Shown: positions 43,535 through 52,732, numbered from the stretch's first letter. The stretch: DNA of 64,000 nt from Niabella pedocola (GCF_021044425.1 NZ_JAJNEC010000006.1:186001-250000), one strand, 5' to 3'. The notes: generated from the sequence alone by a model not told the origin. A program made the numbers and translations.

Positions 43535-44359
43535 TTATTGCTGAATAGGCTTCCGGGCTGTAACCACCGGTTTTTTGTCGTAATAGGGACTCAGGTCTAT
43601 GATTTCCACTTTCCTGAATTCAACAGGATGCCCTTCACTTTGTAAGGAGATATAACCCGATTGCAAAAGCTGGCCGTCTTTTTTTACCGACGGATCAAAA
43701 TGGGTTACACTGCCGCCGCCGATCTGTGGTTTCTGATAAACCAGCACCGTATCGCCATTGGCGATATGCTTGATCACAGAATCGCCCAGTACCAAAATTT
43801 CTGCCCGCACCCATTCTTCATTGCGGAAGGTTTTTGAGGTAGAGTTGATACAATGCTGCGTTACCAGCTTGCCGTTCATTTCCACGTTGGTTCCGGGCGT
43901 GCACAAATTACAGGTGCTTCGTTCACCGGTAGCGTCTCCGCCCAGCAGTTGCACTTCAATTGAAATCGGAAAGTCCTGGTCCTTACCCATGGTAGCAGGT
44001 GGCTGGCAATGGATCATCACGCCGCTGTTCTTATAAGCCCAGCCGGGCGCACCGGTATTTTGTTTGCCTACAAAACGGTATTCCACCGCCAGCAGGTAAT
44101 AGGAAAAAGGCGCCTTATAGAACAGGTGGCCAAAACGTTCGTCGAAGGTTTTATAATGATCATAATTAACCGTAAGCCTTTTATTCACTACGCGGAAGGT
44201 GTTGCCGTAGTTATCGCCATAGGCATAACCGGTGATCTTGGGTGTCCAGCCGGTAAGATCCTTGCCGTTAAAAAGCTGCACCCATTTTCGCGGAAAATGT
44301 TCCTGTGCATTTGAAAAAACACTAATGGCTGATAAAAAGACAAGGAAAAGGATCCGCAT
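43535..44359 (-). CDS. Secreted DUF1080 protein (3-keto-disaccharide hydrolase-like)
   Basis: This is a 274-residue secreted protein with a signal peptide (RILFLVFLSAISVFSNAQ). The jelly-roll fold has LFNGKDLTGW, which is the usual start of this family, then the long EYRFVGKQ...APGWAYKNSGVMIH region and GYISLQSEGHPVEFRKVEI near the end, where the last Glu and Arg are conserved. DUF1080 members are linked to hydrolysis of 3-keto-glycosides or to glycan binding. The gene reads in the same direction as the SemiSWEET gene, 15 bp upstream of it, so the three genes may form an operon. Confidence 0.88.
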   Translation of the reverse strand: MRILFLVFLSAISVFSNAQEHFPRKWVQLFNGKDLTGWTPKITGYAYGDNYGNTFRVVNKRLTVNYDHYKTFDERFGHLFYKAPFSYYLLAVEYRFVGKQNTGAPGWAYKNSGVMIHCQPPATMGKDQDFPISIEVQLLGGDATGERSTCNLCTPGTNVEMNGKLVTQHCINSTSKTFRNEEWVRAEILVLGDSVIKHIANGDTVLVYQKPQIGGGSVTHFDPSVKKDGQLLQSGYISLQSEGHPVEFRKVEIIDLSPYYDKKPVVTARKPIQQ

Positions 44360-44580
44360 AAAAAGAATTTTTTAAAATTACGATATCGAACTTTTAAAGA
44401 TACTATTTTATAAAATCCCCGCAAAAATGAGTAGCCGTTCCTGTTTCACTTTGAATTTCAACAGGACTCCAAATCAGATAAGGCCAGTGAACCGCACCGG
44501 TATTTTATCTGATTGTTAATTTTCCGGAGTTAATATAAAGGCAACAGGAGAAGGATAGTTTTGAAAGCAAATATCCGTTT

Positions 44581-45240
44581 ATGCAATACTTCCGGAGCCT
44601 TATCGGTCAGCACAGGACGTTTGCCGGTATCCTGTTGCTCTTTGCTTTTTTGCTGGCGTTTCCCAGTCTGCTGGTCCCCAAGGAACACAGTTTTTTCTGG
44701 TTGAATTTTTTTCATTGTAAAGCGCTGGATCATTTTTTTATTACTTATACCTATGCGGGCGACGGGCTCTTTTCGCTTTTCCTGGCCCTGCTGCTCTTTG
44801 TACTGAATAACCGGCTGCTGGGCTTTCGCATATTGCTGGCTTTTCTGATTTCCGGGCTCATTGCCCAGGTATTAAAGAAGGCGGTGCATCTGCCAAGACC
44901 CATGGCTGCGCTGGGTACAGATACCTACCGCCATTTTATAGATGGCGTTACCCATTCCGGGTATAACAGCTTTCCATCCGGGCATACGACATCCGCCTTC
45001 GCCCTGGCGTTGCTGTGCGGGCTGCATACCCGGCACACGGGCTTCCGGTGGTTGTTTTTTTTCCTGGCCTGTATGGTGGGGTATTCGCGCATTTACCTGG
45101 GGCAGCATTTTTTGCCGGATGTATTTGTGGGCATGCTGATCGGCAGTGCCACCGCCATCGGGGTATATGCTTCTGTACAATGCCCGTTCTGGCTTAAAAA
45201 GAGACGTGCCGTATCCGGGGCAGAAGGCGTACCTGCTTAA
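44581..45240 (+). CDS. PAP2-family membrane phosphatase
   Basis: This is a 219-residue protein with about six transmembrane helices. The three PAP2 motifs are present: KKAVHLPRP, SFPSGHTTSAF and YSRIYLGQHFLPDV, with the catalytic histidines in the second and third. Such enzymes remove phosphates from lipid phosphates such as undecaprenyl pyrophosphate or lipid A. It starts 8 bp before a glycosyltransferase gene of the ArnT type, which points to envelope lipid modification. Confidence 0.92.
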   Translation: MQYFRSLIGQHRTFAGILLLFAFLLAFPSLLVPKEHSFFWLNFFHCKALDHFFITYTYAGDGLFSLFLALLLFVLNNRLLGFRILLAFLISGLIAQVLKKAVHLPRPMAALGTDTYRHFIDGVTHSGYNSFPSGHTTSAFALALLCGLHTRHTGFRWLFFFLACMVGYSRIYLGQHFLPDVFVGMLIGSATAIGVYASVQCPFWLKKRRAVSGAEGVPA

Positions 45241-45248
45241 CGTTTTCT

Positions 45249-46799
45249 ATGGAACGGTTTCAGAAAAAAGTACTGTATCTGATTGCAGGAGTTATTTTCT
45301 GTAAGTTGTTGTTATCAGTGCTCCTGGAACTGGGCAACGACGAAGTATATTACCTGGCGTATGCACAGCAATGGCAATGGAATTATTTCGATCATCCGCC
45401 GCTGGTGGCATGGGTGATCAACCTCGGGTCGCTTAACCTGCTGCTCCGGCAGGAACTGTTTCTGCGTTTGGGGTTCATCGGTATCGGCGGGCTCAATACC
45501 TGGCTGATATTTACCATCGGGCGCAAACTGTACAATGCGTATGCAGGGTGGATCGCAGCACTGCTGTTTACGGCTTCTGTTTATGCCGGTATGATCAGTG
45601 GTTTTATGATCATGCCGGATGCTCCTTTATTGTTGGGTTGGTTGCTGGCGCTATCGCTGGCACTGGATCTGTGCGGTAATACGGACCGCAACCGGCAACG
45701 CCGCTCTCTGCTGTTGTTTGGCCTGGTATGCGGACTGGCGGTTATGAGCAAACTGAGTGGCGTACTGCTGTGGGCCGGACTGGGTATTTACCTGCTTGGG
45801 AACCGGAGCTCCCTGTTTAAAGAACCGGTGCTGTATCTGTCGCTGCTGCTTACGCTTGGCATAACGTTGCCCATTACCTGGTGGAATATGAATAATGGCG
45901 GCGGTGGCACCGGTTATCATGCAGGGCGTATTACCCTTGAACATGTTCCCGTGCGCGTCGATCGTTTTTTGCGGGAGGTGCTGGCGGAAATGGGTTACAA
46001 TAACCCGGTGTGCTGCGTTCTGGGAATTTTGGGCGCGGTGTACTGCAGGCGTACCGGGCTGCTGTGCCGGCAGCGGCAATGGCTGCTGTATAGTTTTATG
46101 CTGCCCCTGATGCTGTTGGTATGGTTTTTTTCATTGTTCCGGGATGTGCTTCCGCATTGGACGGGCCCGTCGTATGTAACCCTGTTCTTGTTTGGTGCCG
46201 TATATCTGGCCCGCCGGTATGAGGCCGTAACGGTTTGGCCCCGGGTCGTACGGTGGGCCAATGTATTAACTGCTGTGGCTGTACTCCTGATTACGGTGGC
46301 TTCCTTCCTGCTTCCGGTGGCCTTTTCGCCAAAACCGGTACCAAAAACAGGAACGGGGGATCTGATGCTGGATTTTACCGGGTGGAAAACATTTGCGGCT
46401 GGCTTTGACTCCCTGTACCGGAAAGACCAGGCACAGGGCGTAATGTTGCCGTCGGCCTTTGTGCTTTCGGATTACTGGTTCCCCGCTGCCCATCTGAACT
46501 GGTACCTGGCAGCAGCCCGTCATTACCCGTTTATGGCCGTGGGCACGTTGAACGAGATCCATCAGTTTGCGTGGCTCAACCGGCAGCGCCCGGGTTTAAA
46601 AACCGGCAGCGATGCCTATTACGTTACCGTATCGAACTATGACCGGGGGCCTTCCGGCCGGCTGGTGGAAAGCTTTAAGAAAAACGCAGGTACGGTAGTA
46701 CTGCCCCAGATCCGTATGGGACGTGTGGTGCGTTATTTTTACATTACCCGGCTCCGGTACTACAAAGGGGGAATTGGTGCCAATGGCATTCCAAATTAG
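45249..46799 (+). CDS. GT39/ArnT-like membrane glycosyltransferase
   Basis: This is a 516-residue protein with about ten to eleven transmembrane helices. GNDEVYYLAYAQQWQWNYFDHPPLVAW near the start (residues 27-55) contains the acidic pair and the HPP motif typical of GT39/ArnT-type, polyprenyl-phosphate-dependent transferases. The C-terminal part is a soluble periplasmic domain. It would add a sugar to lipid A or another envelope lipid. It forms an operon with the PAP2 gene. Its stop at 46799 is 4 bp from the stop of the convergent LOG gene. Confidence 0.9.
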   Translation: MERFQKKVLYLIAGVIFCKLLLSVLLELGNDEVYYLAYAQQWQWNYFDHPPLVAWVINLGSLNLLLRQELFLRLGFIGIGGLNTWLIFTIGRKLYNAYAGWIAALLFTASVYAGMISGFMIMPDAPLLLGWLLALSLALDLCGNTDRNRQRRSLLLFGLVCGLAVMSKLSGVLLWAGLGIYLLGNRSSLFKEPVLYLSLLLTLGITLPITWWNMNNGGGGTGYHAGRITLEHVPVRVDRFLREVLAEMGYNNPVCCVLGILGAVYCRRTGLLCRQRQWLLYSFMLPLMLLVWFFSLFRDVLPHWTGPSYVTLFLFGAVYLARRYEAVTVWPRVVRWANVLTAVAVLLITVASFLLPVAFSPKPVPKTGTGDLMLDFTGWKTFAAGFDSLYRKDQAQGVMLPSAFVLSDYWFPAAHLNWYLAAARHYPFMAVGTLNEIHQFAWLNRQRPGLKTGSDAYYVTVSNYDRGPSGRLVESFKKNAGTVVLPQIRMGRVVRYFYITRLRYYKGGIGANGIPN

Positions 46800-46803
46800 G
46801 CGG

Positions 46804-47553
46804 CTAACGTTTTTCAAACAGCCAGGGAATACGCCAGCGTTTTTTTATCTTATAGTTTGCCGTGATGTACTGGCGGATATGATGCATGGCTTCTTCTATA
46901 TCGTCTGTAAGCAGCACCAGGTCCAGGTCTTCTTTTGAAATGGTGCCCTGGGCCGCCATACTTTCGATGGCTACCATCAGCTCTTTATAAAACTCTTTTC
47001 CAAACAATACAATGGGAAACTGGGTAATGGTTTTGGTCTGGATCAGTGTTACCGTTTCAAAAAATTCATCCATGGTACCAAAGCCACCCGGCATAATGAT
47101 AAACGCATAGCTGTATTTTACCAGCAACACCTTACGTACAAAAAAATGTTCGAAAGTTACCGATGCGGTAAGGTATTTGTTATAGTGTTGTTCAAAAGGT
47201 AGTTTAATGTTACATCCCACCGATTCTCCGCCGTTTTCAAAAGCTCCCCTGTTGGCTGCTTCCATGATACCCGGGCCGCCGCCGGTCATAGTGGTAAAGC
47301 CCAGTTCCGCAATCTTTTTCCCAAACTCTTCCGCTTTTTTGTAATAAATATGATCTTCCTTAAAACGGGCCGATCCAAAAACGGTGATACAGGGCCCTAC
47401 AAAATGAAGGGTCCGGAAGCCTTTTAAAAACTGCCACAGTACATGAAAGGCAAATCCCAGTTCATAGGTTCTGCTTTTAGGGCCGTCTAAATAGATATGT
47501 TCCTTGGCCGGGATGATCCGTTCGGCGCTCCTGCTCTTTTCTTTTGGATCCAT
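46804..47553 (-). CDS. LOG-family protein (nucleoside 5'-monophosphate phosphoribohydrolase-like)
   Basis: This is a 249-residue cytoplasmic protein with a Rossmann-like fold. GGGPGIMEAANRGAF (about 93-107) and PGGFGTMDEFFE (about 152-163) are the two LOG signature motifs, whose arginine and glutamates bind and cleave the N-glycosidic bond of AMP-type nucleotides. It is longer than the small LOG proteins (about 190), matching the long group common in bacteria. Divergent from xth with about 96 bp between. Confidence 0.9.
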   Translation of the reverse strand: MDPKEKSRSAERIIPAKEHIYLDGPKSRTYELGFAFHVLWQFLKGFRTLHFVGPCITVFGSARFKEDHIYYKKAEEFGKKIAELGFTTMTGGGPGIMEAANRGAFENGGESVGCNIKLPFEQHYNKYLTASVTFEHFFVRKVLLVKYSYAFIIMPGGFGTMDEFFETVTLIQTKTITQFPIVLFGKEFYKELMVAIESMAAQGTISKEDLDLVLLTDDIEEAMHHIRQYITANYKIKKRWRIPWLFEKR

Positions 47554-47613
47554 ATATTGTCTTATCAGGGATACGAATATAACTTATATAATTTTTTAAT
47601 AACGAAATCCTTT

Positions 47614-47621
47614 TATTTTTG
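47614..47621 (+). promoter_or_regulatory. Bacteroidota -7 element TATTTTTG (xth)
   Basis: A TAnnTTTG match 28 nt before the xth start codon, in the divergent region between LOG and xth. Confidence 0.55.
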
Positions 47622-47649
47622 TTTTGTTTAATCAACAGTACTCTATACG

Positions 47650-48417
47650 ATGCGTATTATAAGCTATAATGTTAATGGGATCCGTGCGGCCATAAAGAAA
47701 GGCTTTTGCGATTGGCTGAAGACCGATCCGGCGGATATAATCTGCGTGCAGGAAACAAAAGCTCTCAAAGATGATGTAGACACCCGTATATTACGGGACC
47801 TGGGCTATGAGGATTACTGGTTCTCTGCCCAGAAGAAAGGTTACAGTGGCGTGGCCGTATTTACCAGGATAAAGCCAGACAATGTGCTTTACGGAACCGG
47901 CCACCAAACCAGTGACGAAGAGGGACGGGTGTTGCAAATGGACTTTGGAGATATCCGGCTGATCAATGCCTACTTTCCAAGCGGTACCAGCGGTGATCTG
48001 CGGCAGGCCTTCAAATATATGTGGCTCGATGAGTTTTATACCTATCTTTCGGAACTTAGCAGAACCGTACCCAGGCTGGTGCTTTGCGGCGATTATAACA
48101 TTGCCCATGAAGCGATCGATATTCATGATCCCAAGGGAAACAAAAACTCTTCAGGCTTTCTTCCGGAGGAACGGGAATGGATGACGAAGTTCCTGAAGAA
48201 CGGGTTTAACGATACCTTCCGTATGATACATCCGGATGAACCGCACCGCTACAGCTGGTGGAGCCAGCGTTTCCCTACCGTGCGGCTCAATAACAAAGGA
48301 TGGCGCATCGACTATATTACGGTTACGGATGCATTAAAGAAAATGGTGGAAGATGCAGAGATCTATCCGGATGTAAAGCATAGCGACCACTGTCCTGTTT
48401 ACTTAAAACTGAAGTAA
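47650..48417 (+). CDS. xth: Exodeoxyribonuclease III
   Basis: This is a 255-residue protein of the AP endonuclease/exonuclease III family. The catalytic motifs are MRIISYNVNGIRAA, QETK, LCGDYNIAHEAIDI, RIDYITVT and KHSDHCPVYL, with the Glu, Asp, Asn, and His of the active site in place. It cuts DNA at abasic sites and trims 3' blocked ends in base excision repair. The next gene starts at its stop codon. Confidence 0.95.
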   Translation: MRIISYNVNGIRAAIKKGFCDWLKTDPADIICVQETKALKDDVDTRILRDLGYEDYWFSAQKKGYSGVAVFTRIKPDNVLYGTGHQTSDEEGRVLQMDFGDIRLINAYFPSGTSGDLRQAFKYMWLDEFYTYLSELSRTVPRLVLCGDYNIAHEAIDIHDPKGNKNSSGFLPEEREWMTKFLKNGFNDTFRMIHPDEPHRYSWWSQRFPTVRLNNKGWRIDYITVTDALKKMVEDAEIYPDVKHSDHCPVYLKLK

Positions 48418-48734
48418 TGATGAAACCTGCATATATATGGAACATTACCACTAAAGTAGCTGCTGCGGCTCATGAACGCTGGTTTACCTGGCTTAAAGAA
48501 GAATACATACCGGCCTTTCTGGCTACGGGATGTTTTTATGACGCCATGATCTTAAAACTGATGCAACAGGAAGAGGATGGAGACCCTACCTACGCGGTGC
48601 AGTTCTATGCCCCGTCTGCGGCCAATTACAGGCAGTTTGCCGAGTTGCATTATGCGGCATTAAAAACAAAAATGAGAGCCACCTGGGGTACCGACTGCTA
48701 TAGTTTTGAGTCGGCTTTACAGGTTGTGAATTGA
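48417..48734 (+). CDS. DUF4286 family protein
   Basis: This is a 105-residue protein whose first ATG (48417) shares one base with the xth stop codon; a second ATG at 48420 is equally possible. It has the small ferredoxin-like fold pattern of DUF4286: YIWNITTKVAAAAHERWFTWLKEEYIPAFLATGCF, then YAVQFYAPSAANYRQF. No function is known. The overlap with xth implies translational coupling. Confidence 0.8.
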   Translation: MMKPAYIWNITTKVAAAAHERWFTWLKEEYIPAFLATGCFYDAMILKLMQQEEDGDPTYAVQFYAPSAANYRQFAELHYAALKTKMRATWGTDCYSFESALQVVN

Positions 48735-48797
48735 ATGTGCATAACATTTTCGAAGGGGCACTGAATGTTTGAAATTATTTGTATATTCCCTAAAAGC

Positions 48798-48934
48798 CTT
48801 GCTCCGCGTGGATTTCAGGCGGCATAGCCCTGAAAGTGTTGCCTGTGGCGGGTTTCAGGAAGTTTGATGATTCCGGGGCTGTTATAATACCGGTTGTTTT
48901 TTTGCTGGAAGGCTTGCCTGTAGCGGGTTTCCGG
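48798..48934 (+). repeat. Three diverged copies of a 22-bp motif upstream of the HU gene
   Basis: CTTGCTCCGCGTGGATTTCAGG-like (48798-48819), GTTGCCTGTGGCGGGTTTCAGG-like (48838-48859) and CTTGCCTGTAGCGGGTTTCC-like (48913-48934) sequences share the core TTGCCTGT(G/A)GCGGGTTTC. The gaps are 18 and 53 bp. They lie in the 301-bp region between DUF4286 and HU, where no gene is seen. Confidence 0.5.
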
Positions 48935-48991
48935 GGTAATTAAATAAATCAAAAAATTTGAGGTTTTTTGTTACTGTCATTAAAAACCCTC

Positions 48992-48999
48992 TAATTTTG
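48992..48999 (+). promoter_or_regulatory. Bacteroidota -7 element TAATTTTG (HU gene)
   Basis: An exact TAnnTTTG match 36 nt before the HU start. TTTTTTG at 48964-48970, about 21 nt upstream, is a good -33 element, the best complete pair in the window. Confidence 0.75.
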
Positions 49000-49035
49000 T
49001 TTCGTTATAAAAAACACTCTTTTAAATATTTTATT

Positions 49036-49305
49036 ATGAACAAAGCAGAATTGATCGACAAATTATCCGGAGATGCCGGTATTACAAAAACGCAGGCAAA
49101 CGCAGCTTTAGATTCTTTTGTAGATGCCGTAACAAGAACATTGAAAAAAGGTGATAAAGTTACGCTGGTAGGTTTTGGAACATTTTCTGTAACCAAAAGA
49201 GCAGCACGTAACGGCCGTAACCCACAAACTGGCGCTGTGATCAAAATCAAAGCAAAAAAAGTTGCCCGCTTCAAGGCTGGTAAAGAACTTTCTTCTAAGA
49301 TCTAA
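49036..49305 (+). CDS. HU-family DNA-binding protein
   Basis: This is an 89-residue histone-like protein (NKAELIDKLSGDAGITKTQAN, then VTLVGFGTFSVTKRAARNGRNPQTGAVIKIKAKK with the beta-arm proline, and VARFKAGKEL). It bends and compacts DNA as a dimer. An in-frame upstream ATG at 48958 would start before the promoter and is rejected. A terminator follows at 49328. Confidence 0.96.
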   Translation: MNKAELIDKLSGDAGITKTQANAALDSFVDAVTRTLKKGDKVTLVGFGTFSVTKRAARNGRNPQTGAVIKIKAKKVARFKAGKELSSKI

Positions 49306-49327
49306 CAGCTTGCTGAAAAAAAAATGG

Positions 49328-49360
49328 ATGCTCCGTAATCTGGATTACGGGGCATTTTTA
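49328..49360 (+). terminator. Rho-independent terminator of the HU gene
   Basis: ATGCTCCGTAAT (49328-49339) pairs with ATTACGGGGCAT (49344-49355) with one G-U pair and a CTGG loop, followed by a run of five T residues. Confidence 0.88.
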
Positions 49361-49435
49361 TTGCATCTGTTTTCCTTTGGATAGCCGGTTTTACAATTTC
49401 ATCGGCGTATTTGGAGGTAAAAAGACAAGAAACCG

Positions 49436-49443
49436 TACATTTG
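49436..49443 (+). promoter_or_regulatory. Bacteroidota -7 element TACATTTG (THX gene)
   Basis: An exact TAnnTTTG match 14 nt before the THX start codon, leaving a leader of only about 10 nt. Confidence 0.65.
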
Positions 49444-49457
49444 CAAAAATTTAAACC

Positions 49458-49577
49458 ATGGGAAGAGGAGATAAAAAAACCGCAAAAGGAAAGCGTTTCC
49501 AGGGATCATTTGGCAAAAGCCGCCCTGCAAACCCCAAGAAGGCAAAAGCCGCCGCAAAGAAAAAAGAAGAGGCTTAA
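49458..49577 (+). CDS. 30S ribosomal protein THX
   Basis: This 39-residue, very basic protein starts GRGDKKTAKGKRFQGSFGKS and continues with Arg-Pro and a Lys/Ala-rich tail ending in Glu-Glu-Ala, the pattern of the small 30S protein THX known from Thermus and kept in Bacteroidota. It sits at the top of the 30S head and stabilises rRNA helices. It is easily missed because of its size. It has its own promoter 14 nt upstream. Confidence 0.9.
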   Translation: MGRGDKKTAKGKRFQGSFGKSRPANPKKAKAAAKKKEEA

Positions 49578-49655
49578 GGGTTGATGGTTTATAGATCATG
49601 GATCATAGACCTGCTATGAACTGTGATCTATAGGCTATGAACAAGTTATGTACGC

Positions 49656-50903
49656 TCAGACGATCTGTTTGGGCTTTTTCTTTTTCCGCCTTCTGCCATA
49701 CCACACCAAAAAACCCGTTACCGGGAGGGAGGCGCAGATGAGGCTTGCCACAAAGGCGATGATTTTTGTGGGCAGCCCTAAAATGGCGCCTACATGCACA
49801 TCATAATTGGCTCCCACCGCTTTTTCCCCCAGATTTTTTTCTTTATAGTTATAGTTTTTTAGAAGTGCGCCCGAGTTTTCATCAAAGATCAGCTGGTGCA
49901 TAATATGATAGGAATAGCCCAGCTGTTTCACATAAATTGAAAAGTTGGGGTGCTCATGGTCGTCCATATGTTCATTGCCCAGGTCAATCGAATAGCTGAA
50001 TGCTGTTGGATAAAGCGCTTCTACCTGGTGCGCCATTTTGTCGATAGTGTGCGTATTGCGCAGGCTGTCCGGGGCCTTGGTGGTGATATGCGAAAAATCA
50101 GGCATCGTGGTTTTTCCGCCGGAGAAACCAAAATAAATAGCGTTCTGGATAAAGGCAAACGCATAGAAGAGCCCTGTTATGGCAAGGAGCAATGCAATAA
50201 AAGAAGCATAAAATCCAAGGATACTGTGCAGGTCGTAATTTTTCCGGCGCCAGGCCTTTACATTTTTCCATTGAAACCAGAAGCGCTGTTTCCGCGCCTT
50301 CTTATTTTTGGGCCACCAGAGGATGATGCCCGTAATGAGCATAACAAGAAAAATAAGTACCGGTATGCCGGTAACATATTTACCCCAGCCGCTGTTTAGC
50401 AAAAAACTCCAGTGAATGATTTTAACGATGTTGAAGAAACCGTTTTTTTCATCATAAACTGCAAGTACCTTGCCGGTGAACGGGTTTACATAAACCGATT
50501 TGTAAATGATATATTCGCTGAAATAGTTCCATGCACGGGGATTGGTTTCATAATAAAAGAACTGGTAAGAACGTTTTTTGTCAACAGGTACATCCACCCA
50601 ATGCACCTGGTAAGGCTCGCGGCATTGCTGCTGCACCATTGTTTCCAGTGTTTTAAGCGGAAGAACGGTCTTTGTTTCAATGGACGGTTCATGATGAAAG
50701 ATGGCATTTTTGCGCAGCTGGTTTTCGATCTCATCTTTAAACACATACAGGCACCCCGTAATGGCGATGATAAAAACAAGAATGCCAACGGCCATCCCCA
50801 GCCACAAATGTAGCCTGGACGCCCATTTTTTAAAAAAGCCCGGGGTCTTTTTCCTGTTCCGGTTTTCCTTGGAAAGGGGTGCGGAAACCTTCTCTGTATC
50901 CAT
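49656..50903 (-). CDS. PepSY-domain membrane protein (PepSY-associated TM type)
   Basis: This is a 415-residue inner-membrane protein. It begins with a cytoplasmic basic stretch and a first helix (LWLGMAVGILVFIIAITGCLYVF). A periplasmic PepSY-like domain follows, then helices at about 165-200 (WGKYVTGIPVLIFLVMLITGIILWWP), 235-260 and 380-405. Conserved His residues near HLWLG and HSILGF suggest heme or metal binding. Family members are linked to iron or flavin reduction during siderophore use. No TonB receptor gene is adjacent, so the substrate is open. Confidence 0.88.
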   Translation of the reverse strand: MDTEKVSAPLSKENRNRKKTPGFFKKWASRLHLWLGMAVGILVFIIAITGCLYVFKDEIENQLRKNAIFHHEPSIETKTVLPLKTLETMVQQQCREPYQVHWVDVPVDKKRSYQFFYYETNPRAWNYFSEYIIYKSVYVNPFTGKVLAVYDEKNGFFNIVKIIHWSFLLNSGWGKYVTGIPVLIFLVMLITGIILWWPKNKKARKQRFWFQWKNVKAWRRKNYDLHSILGFYASFIALLLAITGLFYAFAFIQNAIYFGFSGGKTTMPDFSHITTKAPDSLRNTHTIDKMAHQVEALYPTAFSYSIDLGNEHMDDHEHPNFSIYVKQLGYSYHIMHQLIFDENSGALLKNYNYKEKNLGEKAVGANYDVHVGAILGLPTKIIAFVASLICASLPVTGFLVWYGRRRKKKKPKQIV

Positions 50904-50997
50904 AGTTAAAACAAAAATCGGTTACGATACTGCAATATCTTTTCGTAATCCGGAGTTTTGTTTACGAGATCGGGAATTTTTCCTGTAATAGGGGGGA

Positions 50998-51645
50998 TCA
51001 GGGCGCCAGGCGCTCAATTTTCCATTGCTGGTCGGCCTGCAGGGTATAACGCAGCCGGTCATGCAGGCGGCTGGGCCTTCCCTGCCAGAATTCTACCGTG
51101 CCGGGAGTTACCAGGTAACCGCCCCAGTGCTCAGGGCGTATAATGGGCTGGCCGGCTTCGGCAAGGTTGGTAAGTGTTTGGGTTTGTTCATCAAGAAAGG
51201 CCCTGTTAGGGATCACCGCGCTTTGCGGAGAGGCAATGGCGCCGATCTGGCTGCCAACCGGCCTTGAATAAAAATACTGATCGTTCTCTTCGGGGGAAAC
51301 TTTTGATACCTGGCCGGTGATCCGTACCTGGCGTTCCAGTTCTTTCCAGAAAAAAACCAGGCAGGCATGGGGATTTTGCTCCAGTTCTTTTCCTTTCCTG
51401 CTTTGATAATTGGTAAAGAATACAAAGCCTGCGGGATTAAAGCCTTTTAATAGAACAATTCGTGCATCAGGGAGCCCGTCGGCACCGGCTGTGGCCAGTG
51501 TCATGGCATTTACTTCAGAAAGCTGGCTGTTGACGGCTTCCTGCCACCAATTCCCGAATTGGGTAATGGGGTCGGTGGCTACCTCCGTTTCCGAAAGACT
51601 TTTTTTTGAATAATTGATCCGTATATCGGCAATTTCCTGTTTCAT
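50998..51645 (-). CDS. pdxH: Pyridoxamine 5'-phosphate oxidase
   Basis: This is a 215-residue FMN enzyme that makes pyridoxal 5'-phosphate from the pyridoxine or pyridoxamine phosphate. ARIVLLKGFNPAGFVFFTNY and SRKGKEL bind FMN, and the C-terminal EFWQGRPSRLHDRLRY is the family signature. Length matches E. coli PdxH (218). It stands between the PepSY and pyrH genes, all on the minus strand, with gaps of about 95-105 bp that argue for separate promoters. Confidence 0.96.
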   Translation of the reverse strand: MKQEIADIRINYSKKSLSETEVATDPITQFGNWWQEAVNSQLSEVNAMTLATAGADGLPDARIVLLKGFNPAGFVFFTNYQSRKGKELEQNPHACLVFFWKELERQVRITGQVSKVSPEENDQYFYSRPVGSQIGAIASPQSAVIPNRAFLDEQTQTLTNLAEAGQPIIRPEHWGGYLVTPGTVEFWQGRPSRLHDRLRYTLQADQQWKIERLAP

Positions 51646-51750
51646 GATGTAAAAGAATAGCGTTCCTTAAATAGGCCGGGATACAGACCGGGATAATAAC
51701 GCGGTAAATTCCCAAGACATTTTCTCCGGCCGATCGGAACCAACCTGCAA

Positions 51751-52458
51751 TTAACGGATCAGCGTACCGATCTGTTCGCCTTCCACCAGTTTTTTCAGGT
51801 TACCTTCCTTATTCATATCGAATACGATGATGGGGAGATTGTTTTCCATACAAAGTGTAAAAGCGGTCATGTCCATGATCCGCAGGTTCTTTGTGAGGCA
51901 TTCCTGGTAACTCACTTCCTCATATTTTGTGGCGGTAGGATCTTTTTCCGGGTCGGCCGTATATACACCATCCACCCGTGTGCCTTTTAAGATCACATCG
52001 GCATTGATTTCGATGGCCCGGAGCGAACCCGCCGTATCGGTAGTAAAGTAAGGGTTTCCTGTACCTGCACCAAAGATCACCACACGACCTTTTTCCAGGT
52101 GCCGGATGGCCCTGCGGCGGATATAGGGTTCTGCGATCTGTTCCATTTTGATGGCACTTTGCAACCGGGTAAACAATCCTGTTTTTTCCAGCCCGGCCTG
52201 CAGGGCCATGCCGTTGATTACAGTGGCCAGCATGCCCATATAATCGCCGTGCGCGCGCTCAATGCCGGTTTCTGCCTCATTCATTCCCCTGTAAATATTG
52301 CCTCCGCCAATCACCAGTGCCACTTCCACCCCCATGTCTGTTACGGATTTGATTTCACGGGCATACTGCGCAATGACATCGGAATCCATTCCAAAATTTT
52401 TACTTCCCATCAATGCTTCCCCGGAGAGTTTCAGCAGGATCCTTTTATACTTAGGCAT
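51751..52458 (-). CDS. pyrH: UMP kinase
   Basis: This is a 235-residue amino-acid-kinase-fold enzyme. RILLKLSGEALMG, VIGGGNIYRG, FGAGTGNPYFTTDTAG and the C-terminal IGTLIR match bacterial UMP kinase, which makes UDP from UMP and ATP as a hexamer. Length and motifs are standard. In many Bacteroidota pyrH is followed by frr; here the downstream gene is pdxH. Confidence 0.97.
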   Translation of the reverse strand: MPKYKRILLKLSGEALMGSKNFGMDSDVIAQYAREIKSVTDMGVEVALVIGGGNIYRGMNEAETGIERAHGDYMGMLATVINGMALQAGLEKTGLFTRLQSAIKMEQIAEPYIRRRAIRHLEKGRVVIFGAGTGNPYFTTDTAGSLRAIEINADVILKGTRVDGVYTADPEKDPTATKYEEVSYQECLTKNLRIMDMTAFTLCMENNLPIIVFDMNKEGNLKKLVEGEQIGTLIR

Positions 52459-52732
52459 GAATGTTCTTTTTGAATGAAGGTGATTATTTTGACGCAGCGA
52501 AGATACTGTTTCAGATCACATTTCTTATGGGTTATTTCCGGTTGTGGGTATAAAAGTTTTTTTGCGCGGCATTACAAAGGTGCCGCCCACATTGCATAGG
52601 ATGGTAAAAAAAGCTACAAAATAGCGAAAAAAGAATGCATCCTTTCCGCTGTTTGCCGGGCATTTTTTCTTAGAATGATTGTACCTTCACCCAGCTGGTT
52701 TTATCGTTAATTTACAGGTAAAAAAAGACAAT

